64,000 nucleotides of DNA from Meconema thalassinum (Eukaryota; Arthropoda; Insecta; Orthoptera; Tettigoniidae), in NCBI GenBank assembly GCA_946902985.2, contig OX336389.2, positions 173,362,704 to 173,426,703 on the forward strand. Direction: 5' to 3'. The notes below the pieces were generated by a model. That model did no database searches. It saw nothing but the letters and a program-made list of their open reading frames with translations, and was not told the origin of the DNA. Both the position numbers and the translations under genes were made by a program. Position 1 is the stretch's first letter. The number at the start of each line of letters is the position of its first letter. Below are positions 23,945-35,749 of the stretch, one piece after another.

Positions 23945-26855
23945 CATCATATAAAATACAGGCTAAAAAGATCGACTTTTGTCTGTGTGTGTGTCCGTTC
24001 CCCCAACTAACTTTTGATTGGTTTGACCGATGTTAATGAAATTTGGTATTTAGTTCTATCTCTGGACACCTCAACTATACCTTTCATATTTCCACAATTG
24101 TCACCAATCCCATATGGCAGCATCTCAAAATATATCACCAGAATTCATTCAATATCTCGGAAACCATTCCACCTATTAACTAGAATTTTTTACTGTGATA
24201 GAGAACTGTAGATCAAGTTCCCTGATATGAGCTTCGAAATCATGACATGAAAGAAACAAACATGGTGGTCGTGGAAGTTTTATAGGTGCATTTGCTTTTT
24301 CTAGTGACCTAATGATCCAAGTGCAATGAAACTTGGCATAACACAGTATGGCATATAATGTAACTCAAATAGTTTCAAAGATTCAAAATATCAGCGGTCC
24401 AAATTTCTAAAAGGGCATTCCTAATTCGCATCGTATTGAAGGTCATATGAAATACAAACATGTGAGGTTGATTGTCGTCCATGTGTAATTGGGTATGTTC
24501 ATACGTGTGCGCAGATGTATGAGTGTGTGTTCTTCACCTCAAATAACTTTTGCTTGGCTCAACCATATTTGATAACATTTGGTAGTAGAGAAATAAATGA
24601 GCGGGGGAGACAGGCAGAAGCATTCTGGAGGAGTGTGAGAAGCATGTTATGGAGCAAGGATGTCCCTCAGAACAGCAAAAAGATCATATATCAGACGTAC
24701 TAAGTCCCTATCCTGACGTATGCCTCGGAGACCTGGGTTATGATAGGAAGGGAGAAGAGCAAAATACAGGCCAGTGAGATGAGGTTCTTGAGAAGCAGTA
24801 TTGGAGCTACAAAGATGGACAGAATAAGAAATGAGAGGACCAGAGAATTAATGAAGGAGGAACCATTTCAGGATGGTATAGAGAAATCTAGACTTAGATG
24901 GTATGGACATGTAAAACGAATGGAGGAGAAGAGGATACCCAGGAGAATACACGAGACTAAGTGGGAAGGAAAGAGACCGAGAGGAAGGTAGCTGAAGGGG
25001 GTGGAAGAAAGCGTAAAGCAGAGAGGAGAAGACTGGACTAGGGTGGAGGCTGAGAGATGGTGGGAAGACAGAAGACGTTGGAGAGGCTTGTGTTCCAAAC
25101 AGACCCGGCCAGTGGCTGGAAACTTTGCAAGATGATGATGATGATGATGATGGTAGTAAAGTAATTCCATCACAGGATATCTCAGCTGTGCCTTTTACTG
25201 TATATTTCCATTATAACCAATAATCTAGCATGGTGGCTGCACAAATTATTTCACCAGTATTCAAACTCTCTGCACCCATTGCAGCTATCAGCCTGAAATT
25301 TTATACAGTGATAGTGGATTATGTAAAACAAATATCACTGATAAATACATGTGAAATTGTGAAAAGCAAAAACAACCAACATGGCAGTCACACAAATTTT
25401 ACAAATATAAGTTGTCTTTCTTGGCGAAGTAATCATCCGAGTGCAGTGAAACTTTGTATAACGAATGTGTATTTTGGGTTAAACAATTCGGCTTATATTG
25501 TAATCCAATTGTTATTAAAAAAATCTGAATTTTTAAAATAACAAGTAGCTCTGAGATGAACTACAGAGCCTACTTTTCTTAAAATTAATTAAAATAGACT
25601 TTTCAGAATATACTTGAAACATTGTAGTCCAATCGAGCACTACAGTTTGTTTGAAATAGTATCATTCCATGTTGCCTCTGAAAATGCCCACAAATAACCC
25701 TTACGGCATCCACACAATATATAAAATTTGTTAGTTATCCATTAAATGTTATGGAAGTTAGATGCAGTTAAGCATTGAACCTATCAACATGCATAGAATT
25801 ATGTTGGCAATGGTGTCATGTATGGGTTGCTCAAAATAAAACTATAAATTTATCGTCTGTACACATGTGCCAAATTTTGAACTCTTTGCCTGCATACATT
25901 AAGACTAGGGTTAAAATTATAGAGAGCAACGGTTGGTAGCCCTGATGTCCAAAAATAAGCTGAGTTATATCCCTTGAGACATACATTACACATACAAATT
26001 TCGGTTGAAATTCATTTGTTAGTATGAATGTTACATGCAGTTGAACGTTGATCCTTTATCCTAGCATAAAATTATGTTGACGATTTACTCTAAATATGTC
26101 TAAATCATCTTGGACTTACAGTTTACTGAATTTGAAGTGTAGTCCATACACATATTCCGAAATATTCCATCTACAGTTCAAAAGACTTGAGATTATTATA
26201 CACAGTTGGTAACCCTAGAGACTCTTTTATTAAAAACAATTATATGTCCTAATTCATACATTGCACGTACAAAATAAGGATGAAATACATTTGTTACTAT
26301 GGAAGCTTCGAGCAGTTAAACATTAAACCTATCAGCATGCGTAGAATCATGTTGGCAACATTCCCATGTGTGGCTAACTAAAAATTAATCCTGAACATTA
26401 GGTTCTATAGAACAAAATCCGAAATTTAGATCTGTTGGCCTGCATACTTTCTAATCTACTGAAACTAGGGTTCAAAACCACAGATAGTATTTATCAACAG
26501 TTGGCAGCACTAGCAAATCTTAAGATGCAATTGGCATCTCTTAAAGTACACAATGCACATACAAACTTTGGTTGAAGTCCAATAGATAGTATGAACGTTA
26601 CATGCATTTAAACATTGAATCTATCAGCATGCTTTAAGTCATGTAGGTAATACTGCCAAAAATGGGTTACTCAAAATTAACCTGAAACTTTATGAATATA
26701 TAAGTGCCATTTTTGGAATAAATCCATTTGTTAGTATGGCCAATACAAGCGGATAAACATTGAACCTATCAGCATGCATAGAATCATGTTGGCAGCACTG
26801 TCGTATATCGGTTACTCAAAACTAAACTACAATTTCAGGTACTATACTGTACCCG
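23945..26855 (+). repeat. Tandem-repeat element: two about 540-bp units, then about 4.5 units of 275-290 bp
   Basis: The first part has two diverged copies of a unit that starts near aacttttg[a/c]ttgg and includes a[a/c]atttggta and agtgca[a/g]tgaaactt; the second is interrupted by the RTE fragment at 24588-25150. From about 25690 a shorter unit repeats, with anchor words gcatagaatcatgttggcaa at about 25801, 26074, 26350, 26641 and 26787. The left end is gatcgacttttgtctgtgtg. A related unit occurs at 45925-46460 with an inverted version of that end. No coding capacity is visible, so it is a non-autonomous element or satellite-like expansion. Confidence 0.65.
24588..25150 (+). mobile_element. 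5'-truncated RTE LINE 3' end, 563 bp, with 8-bp target duplication
   Basis: Coding pieces in order: EINERGRQAEAFWRSVRSM, QASEMRFLRSSIGATKMDRI, LRWYGHVKRMEEKRIPRRI and WWEDRRRWRGLCSKQTRPVA, then GAT repeats to 25150. The 8-bp tggtagta flanks it at 24580-24587 and 25151-25158. Removing it restores a tandem-repeat unit similar to the one at 24011. The protein has at least two stops. Confidence 0.92.
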
Positions 26856-28172
26856 AATTCGCATTCGCAACGTATCATATTCGAATTATATTATATTTGC
26901 CTGTTGTGAAAGTCACGCTATGATAAATTTTATCGATGATGGAATTGAGCACTTTAGCATGAAGACAGGATGAGTCAAGCTGCAGAAACAAACCCAGCCA
27001 ATCAGAATATTCGCTCAGAAAAAGCCGAGTCAGAGACGGCGAGAACCAGTTTCTTTTCGATGCGTGGAGCCTACAAACGACTAGTTGCAGGGGCAGCTTA
27101 GGCAATCTTGCCTGGAACTTAAAAAAACCTGTAGAAGGGGGATTGAGACTTGTGCTATACTGGATGACGCGAGTCAAGTGTGTCGAGATGATCACGTGGT
27201 ATGCGGTAGCCAATGAGAAAATTACATTTAGAGCAATTAGAAAAGCTTCTCATTACTTATTTCGAGGCTAATTAGAAGGTTTTTATTCACCAAGATGACG
27301 TCAAATATTAATTTAGAATATCTTTGATATTCCATTGTTACGATAAAAGACTCAATGAAGACTAATGGAGATAATTGTTGTACCCACCAACAATTCCCGC
27401 GAGTTTGTCATGAGGACGAGGCTTTTTGAAGAGAAGTGGGAGATCGAGCAGGATGACCGTGGCTTCTTGTTCTGGAAACTTTGAGGAGGACAGACGTGTT
27501 TCGTTATGCTCCGATAGTGCGCGAGTGTAATAGAATCCAGTACAATTTCAGAGTGCGGAAATACATCGTGGTAAAGTAGACCGGTGATTCAAAGTCGAAT
27601 TATTTATAAAGAAGTTTTTTAAAGTAATTGAACATTTCCGAAAGTACTGAAACTTTGAAAACAAAAATTCTACGCAATGTCGTGAAATTATCGGTAATTA
27701 CAACAAGCGACCTATAGTCATATTATAAGGTGGAGACTTCAAAGAACTATTACTATAAACATTTATAATCTACAAAAAATTATTCCCACCATGGTTGTAC
27801 AAACGAAATTGAGAGGAATGTTCTTAAACTTTTTGGAAGTCGTCGTGATGCACTGTTAAATATGCACGAGGGAACATAGCCTACAGAGATGATGAGGATA
27901 TCTGGAGTGACATAAATGTTAACGAGAGGAGGAGACCATTAACTCTTGTGATATCATCAAAATTTATAATTCCACATGGATGACAATAAAATAATGGCTA
28001 CAAACTACTATAAATAAATTCTATGTGCATGAGATGAAACACAGAAGAAAAGAAGAAGATGCCAGAACTAGGGCAAACCCAGTTCAGAACCAGCTCAAGA
28101 CAGAACTAGGGCAACCCCAGTTCAGATCCAGGATGAGTAGACGCTGCTCCAGAAGGAGATGTCCAAGAATTA
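26856..28172. other. Gene-poor stretch before the mariner element
   Basis: No coding region with recognisable motifs. At 28073-28132 a short word, agaactagggcaa-ccagttcag, is repeated twice within a purine-rich frame. That frame is interrupted by the mariner at 28173 and can be followed across it (see findings). Confidence 0.35.
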
Positions 28173-28977
28173 TAAGGTGCGTTCAAAAAGTAACGATCTG
28201 GAGGCTGTAATGCGCAAACCGGTGATGACATCGGCTAATCGTGGTGGGTGTAATGAGGTGTGGTTCCGACCAGAGCGTGGAAGGTCACAGCCCGTAGCTA
28301 GAGGGCACGCGTGCACGTCACGTGACGATACAAAGGGAGCAGCAGCATGCATCAATCGTCCAACGCTGCCAGTCGCATTGCATTGGAGGCGCCAAACGAA
28401 GAGCAAAGAGGTGTTGTTCGGTTTCTGACAGCGAAAGGAGTAGGGGGAACGGACATTCATCGCCGAATGTCACAAATGCACGGCGAACACTGCATGTCCC
28501 TTGCAAGGGTCAAGGCGTGGCACAAGCGCTTCAGGGAAGGACGGGTGTCGTTAGCCGATGATGCCCGGTCTGGGGCACCCCCCTGCATTACCGATGACAA
28601 CGTCCAGCTGGTTGATGCACTCGTTACCCAGGACCGCCGAGTGACAGTGAACGGATTGAGAGTCGGAAGTGTGCACACCGTCATGAAGGAACGACTGCAT
28701 TTGCGGAAAGTGTGTGCCCAGTGGGTGCCCCACAGTCTTCAACCTCACCAAGAAGCATGTCGAATAGTCTACTGTCTTGGTCTTGGTTGGACGATTGATG
28801 CATGCTGCTGCTCGCTTTGTATCGTCATGTGACGTGCACGCGTGCCCTCTAGCTAAGGGCTGTGACCTACCACACTCTGGTCGGAAGCACACCTCGTTAC
28901 ACACGCCAGGATTAGCCGATGTCGACATCGGTTTGCGCATTACAGCCTCCGGCTCGTTACTTTTTGAACGCACCTTA
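28173..28977 (+). mobile_element. Fold-back mariner element, 805 bp, about 190-bp inverted repeats
   Basis: The ends are taaggtgcgttcaaaaagta on both sides (inverted), flanked by TA at 28171-28172 and 28978-28979, the mariner target site. Inverted similarity continues far inside: about 190 bp at 28173-28365 matches the reverse complement of 28787-28977, including agagggcacgcgtgcacgtc and agcagcagcatgcatcaatc. The right arm therefore contains an inverted copy of the 5' end and transposase start, rather than a normal short TIR. The catalytic part of the transposase is missing. Confidence 0.93.
28347..28832 (+). pseudogene. Mariner transposase N-terminal half
   Basis: The frame encodes the HTH DNA-binding region of a mariner (SETMAR-like) transposase: EEQRGVVRFLTAKGVGGTDI, then LARVKAWHKRFREG, SLADDARSGAPP, RRVTVNG and KVCAQWVPHSL. 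The second HTH is shortened: between RRVTVNG and SVHTVMKERL about ten residues are missing compared with mariner relatives. After QPHQEACRI the frame runs into the inverted 5' arm, so the whole D,D34D catalytic domain is absent. It cannot move on its own. Confidence 0.88.
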
Positions 28978-28979
28978 TA

Positions 28980-29798
28980 TAAGGAGCTTATACACGATGG
29001 TGTCTGGTGTACTTTTCCGATCAAGAGGAGTGACTTCTACTTGGAGCTGTTCGAGGGAGGTAATTCTGGAATCACCACTGAATGAAGGTAAACGATGGAA
29101 ACCTCATTTTTGGAATCCAATGCAGGATGTTCCACTTCTAGACAACTATGCGCGACATAAGGTAGAAGGAGAACTTTTATTAGTAGCCCATTTTTAGTAG
29201 TTTGAAGTTTTATGAAAGTATCCATTTAATCAATTTTCTATGTTTTTATGATAGTAATTTGCTGCGTTATTTTCAACTTTGTTGATAGCGATTAATTTGT
29301 TTTTCGAATTTGGAGTTTTGAAATTAACATTTGTTAGGGTCAGTTATTTGCGATGTGGAGGTAGGAGTATTTAGATTCAAGGTCTCACACCGTATTTTTT
29401 GTCATTTTTCATATTTTTAAATTAGACTGTGGAGATTTTCATTCGTAATTTTCGATTTTCATTCATATTTTCGAGTTTATTTATAATGCTAGGAAGATGA
29501 TCATTATTATAGATCGAATTCAGGAATTCGTATATCACAGCTGATATGTTGAGAAGTCGAATGACGGTCATTTCTCAAGAAAATGTTATATATGTTAAAA
29601 GGAATGTTGATGAACATTAGTAAACAATGATATTGTTATGAAAAATATTTTTGACGGTGTGGAAAGATTTTTAACGAGTACTATGATGTAGAGAATAGAG
29701 TGATGAAGTATATTCAATTCAAGTCAGTTTGATAGACATGTAGGATTGATGTTGGGCAACAATGTTAAAATGTATTGATAAAAGAAGGAAGATTTTGG
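28980..29798. other. Gene-poor stretch after the mariner element
   Basis: The first about 110 bases continue an open frame across the excised mariner (KELIHDGVWCTFPIKRSDFY region) and then stop at about 29085. The rest is AT-rich with no motif. Confidence 0.35.
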
Positions 29799-29799
29799 T

Positions 29800-29975
29800 T
29801 TTACGTGACCGTTAATCTCTAGATCATAAGCCACGGGACTTTCTTTTTACGTGGAATCCGAACCACAGGACATGGCATTTCACTATGAAAATCTCACATG
29901 CATTGACCTGGAATCGAACCCGGTCTGCCGTGGTTAGAGGTCAACAGCTTGACCGCTGTGCCACCATGCCCCTAT
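29800..29975 (-). repeat. tRNA-derived SINE
   Basis: On the minus strand the head reads ggcatggtggcacagcggtc (A-box words), followed by a B-box ggttcgattcc at about 29908-29918, and then a body ending in cgtaaaaccaaaatc. The pol III promoter boxes are well preserved. It lies within AT-rich intergenic sequence and is 5' complete or nearly so. Confidence 0.8.
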
Positions 29976-30935
29976 TGATAAAAGAAGTAGAGCTATTAAT
30001 GTTATTATTATTATTATATTGCCAGATATAAATGAGAAGAGAATTGAACCAGTAAATTAAATTGAAGTTATTGTTGAGATATTTGTAACCAGATCGAAAT
30101 GCGATTTCGAAATATGTGATGTCGGATAATATTCAAGTTTTTTGAGGAATATTTATACTGTTGATAATGTTGATATTGGAAGCTATGACGAAATACTGTT
30201 ATGTGAGGATTTTATGATGCATTCCCAGTTAATGGAGGAAAGATATGCTAGATGTTGCGATAATGACAATGTGCTGTACGGCATTGTTTCATTGAGGTTA
30301 AGAATTATGTTGATATCTGTGCTGACAGATAGTCTGTGTTAATAAAATATTTATGCGAGGAAGGAATACCATTTGATGCAGTTGTATAAGAAGTTTTAAA
30401 ATTATTGAAGTCAGTTTGACAGACACGAGAGGTGTTTCTGTCGCAGTAATTTTCAGAATACGATGAAGCATGAAGAAACAGCTGATCGCTGTGACAGCTG
30501 AAGTCACATGTAGGTTCAATGGTTCTAAGTTAACTAAGTATGGAAAATATTGGTAGTTATTAATCAAGTTCGAGCATTATTATAACTATTATTATATTTA
30601 TTAAATAGAAAATACCAGAGTGTAGTTAAGTAAACTATATCTTTAGTTGGTAGTATGGAATATGGATCCCAGATATGACAGAATACTGGATTAGACCCAA
30701 GTTAGTGGGAATTATATATGTATGATAACATGATTTAATTAAAGACGAGTGTAAATAAGAAATAGTAACAGAAACGTGTAATACATGTAAATATTTAATG
30801 ACAGTTCGATAGATATATATTGAACCCTTGCAAGAAGTTTTTATGAGACACTTTTTCGGGGTAGTGTACGGTTCATAATGAAGTTGCTAAAATACGCTTC
30901 TTATCAGATACAAGGTAACATACCTAAATATATGG
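29976..30935. other. AT-rich stretch without recognisable genes
   Basis: Small ATT microsatellites at about 30003-30015 and 30580-30600. No coding or structural motif seen. Confidence 0.4.
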
Positions 30936-31423
30936 CCAAGGCTGGAGAGAGCGGCCGCGGGCCCCGGTGCTGGGATTATTTCGGGTCCCTGCCATTTATG
31001 CATTTTTGTGCAACCCAAATTCACTAATCACAGCCATGTATTTAGTGTATTATACAGACACATATATTTATAACTCTCCATAAAATGCATTGCCGATTTT
31101 TAACCATATTTTTGTAAAGTTTAAATGTCAAGTCATGTAAGCACTCCAATTCGTTTTAATAATTCTCACACCCAAATAAACAGTAACCCAGTCACTTTAA
31201 TAACAATGCAGTTCATATAACTAATTTTTTAAAACTTAAAAATCCAATCCATTTGTTTTTAAAATCGATTGTTTAAGTTGTCATTACCTTATTTGTAAAC
31301 TGAACTGAAAGGTTAGAAATAAAATATTAAAACACTAAATTCACTATAAACTTACATTTTTAATGGCTCACAGTATATGTACAAGTACAAAACAAACCTA
31401 CAATACAAACAGTTAGGCCTATA

Positions 31424-32247
31424 TTATCTTAGGTTAAGTACCCCTTTCTGGCCTATTTCTGGGAAAAAATCATCTATGTTATTGTCCAAATTGGTAGACT
31501 TCACAGGTCCCGTTTCAACAGCCAAAACACCCAAGCTTGAAAGTCTATTTTGGCACCTTGTCGAGCGGGAAACGTTTTTTACGCGATTGAGAACCAAGAA
31601 AGAGCGCTCTGCGCTCGCAACTGTTGCGGGTATGGTAACAAATATTCTCAATGCTACATTAAGATTAGGAAATAGGGCTTCCAAATTTAAAGTTTTAACT
31701 TTATTGAGATGGTCCAAGGGCGTAAGAGTTTTGCTACCAAAGTTAGCTTGGCAAATTAATTTCAGGTTTTGTAATCCATCAGAAAGGTCATTTCCTATGT
31801 CATTAGAATAGCGCCTTACGAGCTTAGCTGATTTTCCGAAATTAATTCATCTGCCATTTCATTGCATTGCCACAAAACAGAAAACCCGCTACAAAGAGAT
31901 TGTACTGATCGAAACCACACTGTCATGTCACCTATGATACTGTCCAGAATTACAACGAACACATAATTTCTGAAATTAGTTTTTGCATCATTACTGTCTT
32001 CATGACTGTCATCCTCTTCATCAGCTTGCCTCGTTCTTTTCTTTCGTCTCTTTTCTTCCTTTTCAAGTTGTTTGGGCTATCCAATACTTTTAGCCACTAC
32101 TTCAGCTTCACTATATATACGGTCCCACCATTCACAACGTTTAGTTTCCAAGTCTTCTAACAGAGAACCTCAGTTATTTGCTGCTACATTCATAGTTTCA
32201 CCTTGGTGTTGAAGAACTCTGTTGACAATGTCTATTAATTTTAAAAA
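31424..32247 (-). pseudogene. hAT (DUF4371/ZMYM1-like) transposase exon 2, decayed
   Basis: Right after the acceptor ttctttctttcag (32248-32260) the frame begins in phase 0 with FLKLIDIVNRVLQHQGETM, then DLETKRCEWWDRIYSEAEVV, then a basic block KRRKKRTRQ. After one frameshift it ends with the hAT dimerisation region: NLEALFPNLNVALRIFVT, IPATVASAERSF and NRLSSLGVLAVE. This order matches the part of ZMYM1-like hAT proteins that exon 1 lacks. Two in-frame stops (TGA, TAG) and the frameshift mean it is not functional. Confidence 0.85.
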
Positions 32248-33283
32248 CTGAAAGAAAGAATTCGTTTGTTTCCTTATTTTAAAAACATGACATCAGTAAT
32301 ATTTAAATTGCCATCATTATCCTGCAACTGCACGGGAGATTAGGCACTTAACTATAACAAAAACGAGACCTTCGCTAACGCTTATTATTGTTTAACAACT
32401 CACAATGTTCTTTTAAATGAAACCGGTATCGCTATAATTTAAAATAACAAAAATATTTAAAACAGGATACGGTATGTTTTTTGAAAAAGTCATTTATTGT
32501 GGCTAATCAGTGGCGCACTCACGGTGGGGAGGGGGCTTAGGGGGCTTCCCCCTCCCCCCTCATGGCTTGAAAAAATTGAGAGTAATTCAAAAATGTTTGT
32601 CTATTATTCTACATATAGATTATTTATTAAAGTTTATGAACTACTAAATTGTCTTTTGTGCAATTCGCTTTTAAAACCTAATAAACGTGTTAACTGATTA
32701 CCGACAGACTTCATCTTATTAGGGTGCATGGTACTTAGCAGAGTGATAGCACTGCGCGCTCTCACTCATCAGCTGCTCTAATGTTGATGCGGTGTGATTG
32801 AATACATCAGGTTTACTCCATTGGCGCGGGGGTGAGGGGATGGGTGATGACTCATCGTCTACGCAGTCACAATAGTGAGTTCAGTTCAGCCCTGTCAAAC
32901 AAAACTGGTCCACTCGCACTGCCAGTTTACCGATTCAAGGGACATTAACTGAGTAGTATATGTTACAACAACAACAAATAAAAACAATTAAATCCCGTCC
33001 GCGTTACGCAGACTGGCGCGTTAAAGTGGGCCGACTTACCGAAGTTCTACTGTAGTTAGTAATTTTGTGACAGCTGTTTGTTTTTTATGATTTTTATGTG
33101 GCTTGAAATATCTTTGTAGGTCAAAGGAATACTATTTTACCAGGAAAATAAATAATATTTTCTTTGGTAGTTAAGACCATTTATCCCGCAGGTATATTTG
33201 ACTACGGTAACTACACGCCTCTTTTCTAAATGAATATAAGGTATTTTTTGGGAGTGGCGACCCCATCGTAATAATAGCCTCAA

Positions 33284-35749
33284 GTGGAAATGGCACTTCA
33301 AATGATTCGGAGAAGGTTAGGGCGTACCTTGCAGGCGACGCGCAGTTCTTTTGGTACTGGGGGAACTGTGAGAAATGGGCGACCAGTAACCGAAATGAAA
33401 GTGGGAATCATGAATGTCATGACCCTGACAGGCAAGGTGGAGGAGGTGGTAGACTTCATGGAGAGGGAGAATGTTGGGTTGATGGGGCTGAGTGAAGTGA
33501 AATGGAAAGGTAAAGGAAGGAAGAAATTGAGGAAAGGATATACATTATACTGGAGTGGTGGCCAAGAGGCAAGAAATGGCGTGGGACTGATAACCTCGAA
33601 ACAACTGGAGGAGTATGTTGAAGTGGTCGAGTGTGTGAGTGACAGAATAATGAAAATTAGAATGAAGATGAAAAATGATGTGATGGACTTCATACAAGTG
33701 TATGCACCACAGACTGGAAACAGAGAAGAAGATATTGAAGTATTCCCGGAGGATGTAGAAAGAGTAATTTCAGATGTAGAAGTGGTGATTATGGGAGATA
33801 TGAATGCACAAGTCGGAAACGAGAGACGAGGAAAGGAAAAAGTCATTGGACCATATGGATATGGGAAAAAGAAACGGGAAGGAGAGGAACTTGTAAACTT
33901 TTGTGAAAGGAATGGACTGATAGTGGGTAATTCATGGTTTCGGAAGAAAAACAGCAGGAAAATTACGAGATATGGTTGGGGCGATAGAAGAACAAAATCA
34001 GTAATTGACTACTTTCTGGTGGAAAGGACTAATCGCAGAAAGCTGATAGATGTGACAGCTTTACCAGGAGAAGCATTTGATGGGGACCATAGAGCTGTGG
34101 TGGCAAAATTTAGATGGGAAAAATTGGAAAACCTAAAGGAGATCAGAGAAAGTAAAATAAAAGTATGGAAATTGAAAGACAAAACTGTACAGGAAGATTT
34201 TCAGGAGAGAATGAAGCTACAAATCACAGTTACTGAAGTGGAAAACATAGAAGAGGAATGGTTCCACTTTGAAAAGGCATTTGTTGATGCAGCAGAGAGT
34301 GCTTGTGGTAGGACGTCAACAAGAGTGAAAGTGAAGGAGACACCGTGGTGGAATGAGGAAGTGAGGAAAGCAGTGAAAGAAAAGAAGTCTGCATGGAAAG
34401 AATGGAACCGAGACCAAACAGAAGAAAGCAAAAGGAAGTATCACGACAGCAAACGGAGGTGTAAGAAAGTGGTAGGAGAAGAAAAGAAGAAAAGTTGGGA
34501 AGAATTTACACGAAGAATGGAAACAGATGTAAGTGGCAGTAAAAGGATGCTGTATGGGCTTCTAAGAAGTAAGAGGAAAGAAAGAGTTACCACAAAGCTG
34601 GTGAAAAAGGAAGATGGAGAGTTGTTAACACACCCAGAAGAGATAAAGGGACGATGGAAGGAGTATTTCGATAAGCTATTGAATGTGAGCAATTGTACTG
34701 GTGAGATGGAAGTGACACAACCTGACGACTCTATAACAGAAGATGATATAACAATGCTGGAGGTGGAATTAGCAGTACAGAAAATGAAGATGGGAAAAGC
34801 AACAGGGGTGGATGAAATCAGTGTAGAAATGATAAAGGCTGCTGGATCTGTTGGTATGCAATGGTTGTATCGACTGCTAAAGTGTGTGTGGAAATGGAAA
34901 TGTGTACCAGAAGACTGGGAGAAAGGGCTAATAATACCAGTGTTTAAGAAGGGGGACAAGAAGGCGTGTGATAACTATAGAGGAATCACCCTCTTATCAC
35001 AGATAGTAAAAATACTGGAAAGGATATTAGAAAGAAGAATGAGAAGAAAGGTGGAAGGAGAGTTGCAAGAGGAACAATATGGCTTCAGGAGTGGAAGATC
35101 CACAGTGGACCCAATCTTTAGCTTGAGACAGGTGATGGAAAAGAACTGGGAATATGGAGAGGATTTGATCATGACTTTCATAGATCTAGAAAAGGCATAT
35201 GATAGTGTCCCCAGAGAGAAGGTATGGGAAACCATGGTAAAGAAAAGACTGGGAAGAGAAATGTTGGAAATGGTGCAAGCAATGTACAACAACTGTGTTA
35301 GCAGGGTACTGACCCCAGTTGGAAAGACAGATTGGTTTAGGAACAAGACTGGACTAAGACAGGGGAGTGTGCTGCCACCTCTCTTGTTCATAATGGTGAT
35401 GGATGAAATTGTAAAGGAAACAAAGGAAGCATATGGACATAAAGAAATGAAGTTACTGTTATTTGCAGATGATATTGTGGTCTGGGGAAGGAACACCGAA
35501 GAAGTGCAAAAACAACTAGATGCACTGAACGAAAATATTCAGAAGTACGGCCTGAAAATCAGTATAGAGAACAGCAAGACCATGGTGATGACAAGAGGGG
35601 AAAGACAAGGAAAGGGCACTGTGAAAATTGGAAGTCAGAGTTTGGAAATTGTGGACACGTTCAAATACCTAGGAAGTGAATTGATGCAAACTGGTAGGTT
35701 GGACATGGAGATTGGCAGGAGGGTACAGCAGAGCAATGCATTCTATTAA
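33284..35749 (+). CDS. RTE LINE ORF2: endonuclease plus reverse transcriptase, stop at residue 822
   Basis: The frame is open for 821 codons from a GTG at 33284. The first ATG, at 33290, is the more likely start. APE-type endonuclease: N and E in MNVMTLTG and GLSEVKWKG (residues about 43-76), MGDMNAQVG, YGWGDRRTKSVIDYFLVE and DGDHRAVVAKF. Basic linker, then RT: KATGVDEISVEMIKAAG, VFKKGDKKACDNYRGITL, FIDLEKAYDSVPREKVW, GLRQGSVLPPLLF and the catalytic FADDIVVWG (residues 727-735). It ends at TAA 35747-35749, where relatives have a glutamine, so a C-to-T change is likely. The frame then reads on to the insertion at 35931 (VRKLVWDKEVPRKSKEV, YVPILTYAAETWTL) and resumes at 39167. All visible catalytic residues are present. 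Confidence 0.92.
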   Translation: MEMALQMIRRRLGRTLQATRSSFGTGGTVRNGRPVTEMKVGIMNVMTLTGKVEEVVDFMERENVGLMGLSEVKWKGKGRKKLRKGYTLYWSGGQEARNGVGLITSKQLEEYVEVVECVSDRIMKIRMKMKNDVMDFIQVYAPQTGNREEDIEVFPEDVERVISDVEVVIMGDMNAQVGNERRGKEKVIGPYGYGKKKREGEELVNFCERNGLIVGNSWFRKKNSRKITRYGWGDRRTKSVIDYFLVERTNRRKLIDVTALPGEAFDGDHRAVVAKFRWEKLENLKEIRESKIKVWKLKDKTVQEDFQERMKLQITVTEVENIEEEWFHFEKAFVDAAESACGRTSTRVKVKETPWWNEEVRKAVKEKKSAWKEWNRDQTEESKRKYHDSKRRCKKVVGEEKKKSWEEFTRRMETDVSGSKRMLYGLLRSKRKERVTTKLVKKEDGELLTHPEEIKGRWKEYFDKLLNVSNCTGEMEVTQPDDSITEDDITMLEVELAVQKMKMGKATGVDEISVEMIKAAGSVGMQWLYRLLKCVWKWKCVPEDWEKGLIIPVFKKGDKKACDNYRGITLLSQIVKILERILERRMRRKVEGELQEEQYGFRSGRSTVDPIFSLRQVMEKNWEYGEDLIMTFIDLEKAYDSVPREKVWETMVKKRLGREMLEMVQAMYNNCVSRVLTPVGKTDWFRNKTGLRQGSVLPPLLFIMVMDEIVKETKEAYGHKEMKLLLFADDIVVWGRNTEEVQKQLDALNENIQKYGLKISIENSKTMVMTRGERQGKGTVKIGSQSLEIVDTFKYLGSELMQTGRLDMEIGRRVQQSNAFY

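Noticed and set aside
30936..31000. gggccccggtgctg at both 30.96 and 42.43 kb as the hAT terminal inverted repeats
   Set aside because: Both copies are in the same orientation, so they are not inverted ends. The termini were instead placed at 30936 and 42464 by the gagag-type inverted words and the tatatgg flanks.
32505..32830. A separate hAT MITE starting with cagtggcgcactcacgg
   Set aside because: No inverted partner or 8-bp duplication was found nearby. It remains only a motif.
33298..33846. Open frame of 182 codons on the minus strand, and similar ones at 34441-34959 and 34975-35496
   Set aside because: They are the antisense of the RTE ORF2 and have no motif of their own.
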